Assembly: GCA_947455695.1 (NCBI GenBank)
Contig: CANGRN010000121.1
Span: 1 to 5,737 of the forward strand
Direction of reading: 5' to 3'
Source: Alphaproteobacteria bacterium
GTDB lineage: Bacteria > Pseudomonadota > Alphaproteobacteria > Micropepsales > Micropepsaceae
Length of the DNA: 5,737 nt
Positions within the stretch are counted from its first letter, which is position 1; every line of letters starts with the position of its first letter. Below the pieces are notes generated by a model. The model did no database searches. It was not told where the DNA came from and saw only the letters and a list, made by a program, of their open reading frames with translations. Of this stretch, positions 1-5,730 are shown piece by piece. Made by a program: the position numbers and the translations under genes.

Positions 1-1
1 G

Positions 2-466
2 CTGCTCTACATGCACGGCAAGAAGCAGGTCACCCTGGAAGATGTGCGCGCCGTGATGGGCGACGAGGCCGAGGCGCGCAGCGAAAGCGCCTGCGATGCG
101 GCGGCCGGCGGCGATCTGGTCAAGCTGGACCGCGAGCTCGAAAGATTGTGGGTGTCGGATGTCGCGCCGGCCCAGGTGTTGCGCAGCGCCATGGGTCATT
201 TCCAGCGCCTGGTGCAGGCGCGCGAAAGCGCCAACCGTGGCGAGGCCATCGACAACGTCATGAAGCGGCTGCGGCCGCCGGTGCATTTTTCCCGCGCTAC
301 CGCGTTCAAGAACCAAGCCCAGCGCTGGAACACCGACAAGCTTGGCGAGGCGCTGGACATGCTGCTGGACGCGGAAAGCCTGACCCGCACCACCGGCGTT
401 CCGGCCGAAGCGGTGACGGGTCGTGTCTTGATGAACATCGCCGCCATGGCGAAGGGACGAATGTAA
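2..466 (+). CDS. holA: DNA polymerase III subunit delta, C-terminal part (5' end outside window)
   Basis: The reading frame is open from the first complete codon (position 2), so the gene begins upstream; the ATG at 11 is probably an internal methionine. About 154 residues are visible, roughly the last 45 percent of a usual delta subunit of about 340 residues. Delta is the clamp-loader subunit that opens the beta sliding clamp during replication. The visible part fits the end of the AAA-like region ([12 protein letters not shown]) followed by the helical collar domain. Family hallmarks are the acidic-to-helical stretch with LDRELERLW, the HFQRL segment, the MKRLRPPV-F motif and the C-terminal [15 protein letters not shown] segment. 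These follow the order seen in alphaproteobacterial HolA proteins. The clamp-binding N-terminus cannot be checked here. The stop TAA shares one base with the hisF ATG, so the two genes are probably co-transcribed. Confidence 0.9.
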   Translation: MLYMHGKKQVTLEDVRAVMGDEAEARSESACDAAAGGDLVKLDRELERLWVSDVAPAQVLRSAMGHFQRLVQARESANRGEAIDNVMKRLRPPVHFSRATAFKNQAQRWNTDKLGEALDMLLDAESLTRTTGVPAEAVTGRVLMNIAAMAKGRM

Positions 467-1227
467 TGTTGAAGGTCCGCGTCATTCCCTGCCTGGACGT
501 GAAGGACGGCCGTGTCGTCAAGGGCGTCAATTTCGAGGGCCTGCGCGATGCCGGCGATCCGGTGGAGCAGGCCATCCTTTACGACAAGGAAGGCGCCGAT
601 GAACTCTGCTTTCTGGACATCACGGCCAGCCACGAAAATCGCGGTACCTTGCTGGATGTTGTCCATCGCACCGCGGAAGTCTGCTTCATGCCCCTGACGG
701 TTGGCGGCGGGGTGCGCACTCTGGAAGATATCCGCGCGCTTTTGCTGGCCGGCGCCGACAAGGTCTCGATCAACACCGCCGCCGTATCACGGCCCGAATT
801 TGTGAAGGAAGCGTCCGAGAAGTTCGGCAGCCAGTGCATCGTCGCGGCGATCGACGCCAAGAAGGGCGAAAAGGGCAACTACGAGATTTTCACCCATGGC
901 GGGCGCAAGCCCACCGGCATCGATGCGGTGGAGCATGCCAAAAAGCTGGTCGGCTATGGCGCGGGCGAAATCCTGCTCACCTCCATGGACCGCGATGGCG
1001 TGAAGTCCGGCTATGACCTGGACCTGACCCGCGCCGTGTCGGATGCGGTGTCCGTGCCGGTGATTGCCTCGGGCGGGGTGGGCAATGTCCAGGATCTGGT
1101 GGATGGTGTGAAAAAGGGCCATGCCAGCGCGGTGCTGGCGGCCTCGATCTTCCATTTCGGCGAAGTCAGCATCGCGGAAGCCAAAATGGCACTAAAAAGC
1201 GCCGGATTGCCCATTCGGCCGATCTAG
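466..1227 (+). CDS. hisF: Imidazole glycerol phosphate synthase, cyclase subunit HisF
   Basis: HisF takes ammonia from the glutaminase HisH and converts PRFAR to imidazole glycerol phosphate and AICAR, a cytoplasmic step linking histidine and purine synthesis. The product is 253 residues, the normal length for this (beta/alpha)8 barrel. The catalytic acids fall at their canonical numbers: Asp11 in IPCLDVKDG and Asp130 in [10 protein letters not shown]. Phosphate-binding turns are visible at GGG 80-82 and SGG 202-204, followed by AASIFHFGE near 225-232. The ATG at 466 is preferred over upstream in-frame codons because it places both catalytic residues correctly and has a GAAGGG Shine-Dalgarno sequence at 451-456. 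The start overlaps the holA stop as TAATG, suggesting translational coupling. No hisH, hisA, hisI or hisE is next to it within the window, so it lies outside the classical his cluster at least on the downstream side. Confidence 0.97.
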   Translation: MLKVRVIPCLDVKDGRVVKGVNFEGLRDAGDPVEQAILYDKEGADELCFLDITASHENRGTLLDVVHRTAEVCFMPLTVGGGVRTLEDIRALLLAGADKVSINTAAVSRPEFVKEASEKFGSQCIVAAIDAKKGEKGNYEIFTHGGRKPTGIDAVEHAKKLVGYGAGEILLTSMDRDGVKSGYDLDLTRAVSDAVSVPVIASGGVGNVQDLVDGVKKGHASAVLAASIFHFGEVSIAEAKMALKSAGLPIRPI

Positions 1228-1260
1228 CGCGATTGCACCCCGCCGCGCGTTGCGTCTAGC

Positions 1261-2238
1261 GTGGCCGCCATGGACGATCCCCGCGCCACCATTCATTCCC
1301 TGGTTCGCCGCAATCTGGGGCCGATCAAGCCGGTGAAGGCTGCCCCCGCGCACCTGTCCCGCTCCATGCGGCCGGAAGATGCCTTCCGCACCACCCTGCT
1401 GGATTGCCTGGCCCAGATCACCGCCAACGCCGCCACCTTGCGTGCCGGACGTTCGGTGGAAGGCTTGCATCAGCTGCGCGTCGCCTTCCGCCGGCTGGAA
1501 GTCGTGCTGGGCGCCTTCGGACAGGAGTTCGAGCAGGACTGGCTGGAAGATCTGCGCGGCCGCGCCAAGATATTGGCGGGGCGGCTGGCGCCCGCGCGCG
1601 ACCTGGATGTGTTTGTCGGCAAGCTGCTGGAGGGCGCGCCCCAGTTCAGCGTCAAGTCCGGCGTCGGCGATGGGCTCGTGGCTTTGCGTGCCCGCGCGGA
1701 AAGTGCGCGCGACGAGGCCTGGAGCGCGGCGGCGGCCTGCATTGCCAGCGCCGATTTTGAACTTTTCACCGATGATGTCGCGGGCCTGGCCTCGTCGCAA
1801 TTGCCGCTGAGCCGGGACAAGCGCCTGCCGCGCGCGGCGCGCCGCATGATGGACCGCCAGATGGCGCGCGTGAAAAAGCGCGGGCGTACGGCGCGCAGCG
1901 CCGAAGAAGGCGACATGCACCGGCTGCGCATCGCCCTGAAAAAGCTGCGCTACACCGCCGAATTCTTTGCCCCCATCTATCGCAAGCGCAAGGTCAAGGC
2001 CTATCTGAAGAAGCTGCGCGCCCTGCAGAACCATCTGGGCGATCTCAATGACACCGCCAATGTGCGCCGGGTGGTCGGCGACCTGCTTCGCGGCAAACCC
2101 AGGAAGGATGAAGACGTCGCACTGCGCTATGCCGCCGGCGCCATGGTCGGCTGGTATGGGGCGCAAGCCCCGCGCGCCATCGCCGGCGCGCTCAAGCGCT
2201 ACAACAAGTTCAAGCGCGTCAGTCCGTTCTGGCACTGA
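1261..2238 (+). CDS. CHAD domain-containing protein
   Basis: The 325-residue product is a stand-alone CHAD domain, an alpha-helical fold rich in conserved histidines and basic residues that binds inorganic polyphosphate in characterised members. Two related motifs mark the internal helical repeat: EGLHQLRVAFRRL (His70, Arg73, Arg77, Arg78) and DMHRLRIALKKLRY (His220, Arg221, Arg223, Lys227, Lys228, Arg230). RDLDVF near 113-118 and HLGDLND at 258-264 are also typical. There is no CYTH (triphosphatase) domain, signal peptide or membrane segment. The N-terminal 35 residues are a short basic extension. The start is uncertain: GTG at 1261 gives the longest form, ATG at 1270 would remove three residues, and neither has a clear Shine-Dalgarno sequence. 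It follows hisF by 33 bases without a visible terminator, so it probably shares the transcript. Its last 20 bases overlap the end of the convergent phosphatase gene. The cellular role is unknown; polyphosphate binding is inferred from the family. Confidence 0.88.
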   Translation: MAAMDDPRATIHSLVRRNLGPIKPVKAAPAHLSRSMRPEDAFRTTLLDCLAQITANAATLRAGRSVEGLHQLRVAFRRLEVVLGAFGQEFEQDWLEDLRGRAKILAGRLAPARDLDVFVGKLLEGAPQFSVKSGVGDGLVALRARAESARDEAWSAAAACIASADFELFTDDVAGLASSQLPLSRDKRLPRAARRMMDRQMARVKKRGRTARSAEEGDMHRLRIALKKLRYTAEFFAPIYRKRKVKAYLKKLRALQNHLGDLNDTANVRRVVGDLLRGKPRKDEDVALRYAAGAMVGWYGAQAPRAIAGALKRYNKFKRVSPFWH

Positions 2239-2812
2239 AGTCCAGGTTCAGGTGCGCGATCCTCGCCGCACCGTTCGCCTCCAGCGTCAGCAACAGGATC
2301 TTCGATACATCCAGATCGGCAGGCATCGGCGTCGCCATGTTCCAGCCGGTCGCCAGCGTATAGGCCGCGCGCAGCACGCCCAGATGCGCGATGGCCACGG
2401 CATCGCCGTCGCCTTGCGCCACATCCGTCAGGAATGCCGCCACCCGCGCATGCAGCTCGCCGGTGGATTCCCCGCCGCCGGGACGAAAGGCTTCGCCGTC
2501 TTTCGAACCGGCTTTCTCAAACGCATCGCTGCCGTCGCGGGAAAAAATCTCGTCCCGCGTCAGCCCTTCCCAGGCGCCCCAATTCTGTTCCATCAGCCGC
2601 GCATCCAGCACCGCTTCGCCAAGCCCCAGCGCTTCCACCGTCTGGCGGGCGCGCAGCAGGGGACTGGCAAAGAGGCGCGGATGGGCGAAGGGCAGGCGCA
2701 GGCCGGACATTTTGGCGAGGCCCGCATCGCTGAGCGGAATGTCGGTATGGCCCTGGATGCGCCCCGCCGCGTTCCATTCGGTCGGGCCGTGGCGCAGCAG
2801 CGCGATTTTCAA
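2219..2812 (-). CDS. Histidine phosphatase family protein (phosphoglycerate mutase-like)
   Basis: The product, 197 residues from the chosen TTG start, belongs to the histidine phosphatase superfamily, which uses a phosphohistidine intermediate. The N-terminal RHG motif is LLRHGPTEWN with His8 as the nucleophile. Other expected residues are Arg54 in SPLLRARQT, Glu75 in LMEQNWGAWEG as likely proton donor, and His143 in AIAHLGVLRA as the second catalytic histidine. The usual HGG after this histidine is HLG here. The size and the EGLTRDEI segment resemble small CobC/GpmB-like members, but the substrate cannot be assigned. A longer frame starting at 2983 lies inside xth and its extra residues have no family character. 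TTG at 2812 begins the protein just before the RHG motif and has GGTGGAG upstream. The TTG overlaps the xth stop as TTGA, implying translational coupling. The 3' end overlaps the convergent CHAD gene by 20 bases. Confidence 0.87.
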   Translation of the reverse strand: MKIALLRHGPTEWNAAGRIQGHTDIPLSDAGLAKMSGLRLPFAHPRLFASPLLRARQTVEALGLGEAVLDARLMEQNWGAWEGLTRDEIFSRDGSDAFEKAGSKDGEAFRPGGGESTGELHARVAAFLTDVAQGDGDAVAIAHLGVLRAAYTLATGWNMATPMPADLDVSKILLLTLEANGAARIAHLNLDFSARTD

Positions 2813-3597
2813 ACCGAAAGCTCCACCACCACCGGGACATGATCGGATGCTTTCTGCCAGCCGCGCATCTTCTTGACGATCTTCTGCGAGGTCAGCGCAC
2901 CCTTCAGGCCCGGGCTTGTCCAGACATGATCCAGGCGGCGGCCGCGGTCTGACGCTTCCCAGTCGGCGGCGCGATAACTCCACCAGCTATAGATTTTCTC
3001 GTACGGCGGAATGAAATGGCGGGTGGCGTCGGTCCAGTCCAGCGCCGCCTGCGCCGCGCCCAAAAGCTTGGTCTCCACCGGGGTGTGGCTGACAATGTCC
3101 AGCAGCTGCTTGTGGCTCCATACGTCATTTTCCAGTGGCGCCACGTTCAGGTCGCCCACCAGGATGGCGGGATCGCTCTTCTTGCGTTTGGCGAAGAACT
3201 TTTCCATCTCCGCCAGGAAGTGCAGCTTGTGCGCGAACTTCTCGTTCTTGGCGGGGTCGGGAATGTCGCCGCCGGCCGGCACATAGAAATTGTGCAGCGC
3301 CACGCCATTGTCCAGGGTCACGCCCATGTGGCGGGCATGGCCTTCGCGGCAGAAATCCTGCACGCCACTTTCGCGGAAGGGCTTTTTCGCCAGGATCGCG
3401 ACCCCGTGATAGGCCTTCTGGCCGTGGATCGCCTGGTGGACATAGCCCAGCTTGCGAAAAGCCTCTGCCGGGAAAAGCTCGTTCAGCACCTTGGTCTCCT
3501 GCAGGCACAAGACGTCCGGCTGCTCATCGCGCAGGAAGCGGGTCACCAGATGAATGCGATGCCGCACCGAATTGATGTTCCAGGTCGCGATTTTCAA
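2809..3597 (-). CDS. xth: Exodeoxyribonuclease III (class II AP endonuclease)
   Basis: The 262-residue product is an exonuclease III of the Mg-dependent endonuclease/exonuclease/phosphatase fold. This enzyme incises DNA 5' to abasic sites and removes blocked 3' ends in base excision repair. With the TTG start, Asn7 (TWNINS) and Glu34 (LCLQETK) have the same numbers as in E. coli ExoIII. Other catalytic or metal residues are Tyr105 (NFYVPAG), Asp149 and Asn151 (VGDLNVAP), Asp223 (RRLDHVW) and the C-terminal Asp252-His253 pair (ASDHVPV). An ATG at 3615 in the same frame would add six residues but has no Shine-Dalgarno sequence, whereas TTG 3597 has GGAAGGA upstream, so TTG is preferred though not certain. 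The stop overlaps the start of the histidine phosphatase gene, so the two probably form an operon transcribed from the intergenic region at 3616-3809. No key residue is missing. Confidence 0.96.
   Translation of the reverse strand: MKIATWNINSVRHRIHLVTRFLRDEQPDVLCLQETKVLNELFPAEAFRKLGYVHQAIHGQKAYHGVAILAKKPFRESGVQDFCREGHARHMGVTLDNGVALHNFYVPAGGDIPDPAKNEKFAHKLHFLAEMEKFFAKRKKSDPAILVGDLNVAPLENDVWSHKQLLDIVSHTPVETKLLGAAQAALDWTDATRHFIPPYEKIYSWWSYRAADWEASDRGRRLDHVWTSPGLKGALTSQKIVKKMRGWQKASDHVPVVVELSV
2821..2827 (-). promoter_or_regulatory. Ribosome binding site deciding the TTG start of the phosphatase gene
   Basis: On the minus strand GGTGGAG lies eight bases upstream of TTG 2812-2810, inside the last codons of xth. 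This spacing supports TTG as the true start, and there is no competing ATG near the RHG motif. Confidence 0.6.
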
Positions 3598-3606
3598 ACT
3601 TTCCGA

Positions 3607-3613
3607 TCCTTCC
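3607..3613 (-). promoter_or_regulatory. Ribosome binding site deciding the TTG start of xth
   Basis: Minus-strand GGAAGGA ends nine bases before TTG 3597-3595. It overlaps the last base of the alternative ATG at 3615-3613, so that ATG cannot use it. Together with the match to E. coli residue numbering, this favours TTG initiation. Confidence 0.55.
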
Positions 3614-3638
3614 ATGCTGAGACGCAGGGCGTGTGCGC

Positions 3639-3665
3639 AATATAATTGCTATCGTGACATTTCAA
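3639..3665 (-). promoter_or_regulatory. Possible promoter of the xth-phosphatase pair
   Basis: On the minus strand TTGAAA (3665-3660) is followed after 15 bases by TATATT (3644-3639). Both hexamers are good, but the spacer is shorter than the usual 16-18 bases, so the call is tentative. The -10 lies inside a perfect inverted repeat, GCAAT-ATA-ATTGC (3637-3649), that could bind a regulator. The plus strand also reads TATAAT at 3641-3646, but I found no matching -35 for it. Confidence 0.3.
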
Positions 3666-3721
3666 AGGGTTAAACGCCTCATTTGCCCCAGTTCATTCGC
3701 AAAACGCATAGCTAGCATTCG

Positions 3722-3750
3722 TTGAATTGCAATGCTCGCCGGATTATATG
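3722..3750 (+). promoter_or_regulatory. Sigma-70-like promoter of the small membrane-protein gene
   Basis: TTGAAT (3722-3727) and TATATG (3745-3750) are separated by 17 bases, the optimal spacing for a housekeeping promoter. This would start transcription near 3757, giving a leader of about 53 bases before the ATG at 3810. The segment is AT-richer than the coding DNA around it. Inverted repeats AGCATT-N11-AATGCT (3714-3736) and ATTGCAAT (3726-3733) overlap or adjoin the -35 and could be an operator; that is inference only. Confidence 0.55.
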
Positions 3751-3767
3751 CGCTGCAGCAAAGAGTT

Positions 3768-3788
3768 CCCCAAGCCTGTGTTTTGGGG
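3768..3788 (+). other. Leader stem-loop before the small membrane-protein gene
   Basis: CCCCAA (3768-3773) can pair with TTGGGG (3783-3788) around a nine-base loop, and one further G-U pair is possible inside. No U-run follows, so it is not an intrinsic terminator on this strand. It sits in the predicted 5' leader and ends nine bases before the Shine-Dalgarno sequence, where it might affect mRNA stability or translation. Confidence 0.4.
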
Positions 3789-3797
3789 CGAATGACG

Positions 3798-3803
3798 AAG
3801 GAG
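3798..3803 (+). promoter_or_regulatory. Strong ribosome binding site of the 45-residue protein gene
   Basis: AAGGAG lies six bases before ATG 3810. It is a near-perfect Shine-Dalgarno sequence and the strongest in the window, and it is the main evidence that this short frame is translated. It is embedded in a four-codon mini-ORF, ATGACGAAGGAGTAA (3792-3806), whose stop precedes the main ATG by three bases. Confidence 0.75.
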
Positions 3804-3809
3804 TAAAAC

Positions 3810-3947
3810 ATGAAGAACCCCACTATCCGTACCCAGGCCACCCTGCCGGGCGAACGCGTCAACAACCTTGTCGCCGAAGTCTTCCAGGCCGCGACCATCA
3901 CTCTGGTGGGTGTGCTTGGCCTGCTGACCATCGCGGCCTCGATCTAA
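3810..3947 (+). CDS. Small single-pass membrane protein, 45 residues, unknown function
   Basis: I do not recognise this family. The frame encodes 45 residues. A polar N-terminal part of about 25 residues (begins MKNPTIRTQ; charged residues Lys2, Arg7, Glu15, Arg16, Glu23) is followed by a hydrophobic stretch from about residue 28 to the C-terminus, with [14 protein letters not shown] as its core. This is long enough for one membrane helix that ends the protein, so a C-terminally anchored inner-membrane peptide is likely. Support for a real gene is a sigma-70-like promoter with a 17-base spacer, AAGGAG six bases before the ATG, and the lack of any other plus-strand gene here. It is divergent from xth and convergent with tsaD, sharing four bases at the stop codons. 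No partner gene is visible. A type I toxin-like or stress peptide is possible but untested. Confidence 0.72.
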   Translation: MKNPTIRTQATLPGERVNNLVAEVFQAATITLVGVLGLLTIAASI

Positions 3948-4984
3948 GCCGTCGTTTCGGCCAAAGGCCACCGCGCGCGGGGAGAGGTCGACAGCGCATC
4001 GCCCGCGCCGCCGGCCGACAAACGTTCCACCCCCGCCCAGGCAATCATCGCCGCATTGTCGGTGCAGAGCCTGGGGGGTGGAATGAGGGCGGTAAAATCT
4101 TCATCCGCGCAAAGCCGGTTCAGTCCGGCGCCGATCGCCTGGTTGGCCGCGACGCCGCCGGCGACGACCAGCGTGTTGCCGTCTGGAAAGTCCTTGCGGA
4201 ACATCTGCATCGCAATGCGCGTGCGGTCGCGCAGGATATCGATCACCGCCGCCTGGAAACTGGCGCTGGCATCTTCCACGCTGATGCTGGTTTCCGCCAA
4301 TTGGCGCAGCGCCGTTTTCAAACCCGAAAAAGAAAAGTCCGCGCCGGCGCGGCCTTTCATGGGACGCGGCAATTCACAGGCGCGCGGATTGCCCTTCCTT
4401 GCCGCCGCTTCCACCGCGGGGCCGCCCGGATAGGGCAGGCCCAGGATCTTTGCCGTCTTGTCGAACGCTTCGCCAACCGCATCGTCGATGGTCGATCCAT
4501 ACAGGCGAAAATCATGGATTCCGCCCACGCCGACCAATTGGCAATGGCCGCCCGATACCAGCAAAAGCAGGAAGGGAAATTCCACGCCATGGGTCAGCCG
4601 TGCCGTCAGCGCATGACCCATCAGGTGATTGACCGCCACCAGCGGCTTGCCAGTGCCCAGTGCCAGCGCCTTGGCGGTGGTCAGTCCCACCATCACCCCG
4701 CCGATCAGCCCGGGCCCGGCCGTGGCGGCAATGCCGTCCAATTCGAAAAGACCGATCTTGGCTTCGGCCAGGGCGCGTTCGACGATATCGTCCAGTATTT
4801 CCAGATGCGCGCGGCTGGCGATTTCCGGCACCACCCCGCCATAGGGGGCATGCGCCTCGATCTGGCTGAACACCACATTGGACAGGATTTCGCCCGGCCC
4901 GGGCGCGGACCCGCGCACCACCGCGGCCGCGGTTTCATCGCAGCTGGTCTCTATGCCCAGGATTGTGAGAGGCTTGCCCGTCAT
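3944..4984 (-). CDS. tsaD: tRNA N6-threonylcarbamoyladenosine synthase, transferase subunit TsaD
   Basis: TsaD, with TsaB and TsaE, transfers the threonylcarbamoyl group made by TsaC to A37 of tRNAs reading ANN codons. The 346-residue product has the usual length and the ASKHA fold. Visible hallmarks are IETSCDET at 11-18, the metal-binding HLMGH motif (His120, His124) and Asp309 in CTDNAAM as the third metal ligand. Others are SGGH at 144-147, the YPGGPA region near 185-190, FSFSGLKTA at 217-225 and AGGVAAN at 275-281. ATG 4984 is chosen because it places IETSCDET near residue 11 as in homologues; a TTG at 5014 in frame would add ten residues without a better ribosome binding site. The stop TAG overlaps the stop of the convergent small gene. 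It is divergent from hemD across 53 bases. It is normally an essential or near-essential gene, and no residue is missing. Confidence 0.97.
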   Translation of the reverse strand: MTGKPLTILGIETSCDETAAAVVRGSAPGPGEILSNVVFSQIEAHAPYGGVVPEIASRAHLEILDDIVERALAEAKIGLFELDGIAATAGPGLIGGVMVGLTTAKALALGTGKPLVAVNHLMGHALTARLTHGVEFPFLLLLVSGGHCQLVGVGGIHDFRLYGSTIDDAVGEAFDKTAKILGLPYPGGPAVEAAARKGNPRACELPRPMKGRAGADFSFSGLKTALRQLAETSISVEDASASFQAAVIDILRDRTRIAMQMFRKDFPDGNTLVVAGGVAANQAIGAGLNRLCADEDFTALIPPPRLCTDNAAMIAWAGVERLSAGGAGDALSTSPRARWPLAETTA

Positions 4985-4987
4985 TGC

Positions 4988-5020
4988 GGGGTGCTTTACG
5001 CCGAAATTCCCCAAAGCGCC
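4988..5020. repeat. Imperfect inverted repeat between the divergent tsaD and hemD
   Basis: GGTGCTTT (4990-4997) faces AAAGCGCC (5013-5020) across 15 bases, with one non-Watson-Crick position. GGGG (4988-4991) and CCCC (5009-5012) give a competing pairing. The 53-base gap must contain, or lie close to, the tsaD and hemD start signals. I see no convincing -35/-10 pair for either gene, so a regulatory role is only a possibility. Confidence 0.25.
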
Positions 5021-5037
5021 AAATTGAGAGCGCCCCT

Positions 5038-5730
5038 ATGAGAATCCTCGTCACCAGGCCCCTGGAAGACGGCCGGGAAATCGCCGCCCGCCTGGCCGAG
5101 CATGGCCATGCCGCGCTGCTGGCGCCCTTGCTGACGCCGCGTTTCGAGGATGGGCCCGAGCTCGACCTGGACGGTGTCGAGGCGGTGCTGGCCACCAGCG
5201 CCAATGGCATCCGTGCCCTGGTCCGCCGCACCAGCCGGCGCGATCTTTCCATCTTTGCAGTGGGACCGCAGACCACCGAAGAAGCCCAGAGAAGCGGGTT
5301 CACCGAGGTCCGCAATGCCGATGGCGACGCCAAGGCGCTGGCGGAAGCGGCCACCCGCTGGGCCGCGCGCAAGGGTGTACTGCTGCATGTCTGCGGCCAT
5401 GACGCGCCGGGCACCCTGGCGGAAAATCTCAGTTTGCGTGGCTTCAAGGTGCAGCGCTGCGCCCTGTACGGCATCGAGCCGGCCACGCGCCTGCCTGATG
5501 ACGCGCGAAAAGCCCTGCAGGAGAAGGCGCTGGATGCGGCGATGTTCTTTTCGCCCCGCAGTGCGCGCATCTTCGGCGTGCTCGCCGATGGCTTGCCGAC
5601 CGATAACCTCACCGCCATGTGCATCAGTCCTGCCACGGCCCAGGCACTGACCCTGATGTCGTTCGCGCAGGTGGCGGTGGCGGCGCGGCCCAATCAGGCG
5701 GCCATGCTGGCCCTGGTCGATCAGGTCTGA
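5038..5730 (+). CDS. hemD: Uroporphyrinogen-III synthase
   Basis: HemD cyclises hydroxymethylbilane with inversion of ring D to give uroporphyrinogen III, the branch point for haem, sirohaem and cobalamin. The product has 230 residues, normal for this poorly conserved two-domain family. Features in order are the N-terminal ILVTRPLEDG strand and loop, LATSANGIRAL near 51-61, IFAVGPQTTEEA near 72-83, the second-domain LHVCGHDAPGTLAE near 116-129, Tyr144 in CALYGIEPA, FFSPRSARIF near 170-179 and CISPATAQAL near 195-204. ATG 5038 is chosen because the family begins directly with the ILVTRP strand; it has a modest GAGAG at 5026-5030. The open frame upstream lacks family character and runs into tsaD. 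hemC, often found beside hemD or tsaD in alphaproteobacteria, is not between them here; it could lie elsewhere. The assignment rests on motif order, not on invariant catalytic residues. Confidence 0.9.
   Translation: MRILVTRPLEDGREIAARLAEHGHAALLAPLLTPRFEDGPELDLDGVEAVLATSANGIRALVRRTSRRDLSIFAVGPQTTEEAQRSGFTEVRNADGDAKALAEAATRWAARKGVLLHVCGHDAPGTLAENLSLRGFKVQRCALYGIEPATRLPDDARKALQEKALDAAMFFSPRSARIFGVLADGLPTDNLTAMCISPATAQALTLMSFAQVAVAARPNQAAMLALVDQV

Noticed and set aside
148..465. Upstream extension of the hisF frame
   Set aside because: It lies within holA in another frame. The family start at 466 places Asp11 and Asp130 correctly and has a ribosome binding site.
1192..2235. Minus-strand open frame of 347 codons opposite the CHAD gene
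   Set aside because: The translation is rich in Ala, Gly, Arg and Gln with no family motif. The plus-strand frame carries both CHAD histidine motifs, so this is a shadow.
2048..2842. Plus-strand open frame of 264 codons spanning the CHAD/phosphatase junction
   Set aside because: It is out of frame with the CHAD gene and then antisense to the phosphatase gene, with no domain signature.
2813..2983. N-terminal extension of the histidine phosphatase frame
   Set aside because: It overlaps the 3' end of xth. The extra residues are Pro/Arg/Gly-rich and precede the N-terminal RHG strand, where this family normally begins.
3016..3645. Plus-strand open frame of 209 codons
   Set aside because: It is antisense to xth, which has complete catalytic residues, and its translation has no recognisable motif.
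3641..3646. Perfect TATAAT on the plus strand as a promoter for the small gene
   Set aside because: No -35-like hexamer lies 16-18 bases upstream, and the TTGAAT/TATATG pair at 3722-3750 is better placed.
3768..3788. Hairpin read as an intrinsic terminator
   Set aside because: The stem is short and no T-run follows on the plus strand. No gene ends nearby on either strand.
3722..5041. Long plus-strand open frame of 439 codons
   Set aside because: It is antisense to tsaD, whose protein has all expected motifs. The frame begins at a TTG inside the -35 box of the small gene and its translation is low-complexity, as expected of the complement of GC-rich coding DNA.
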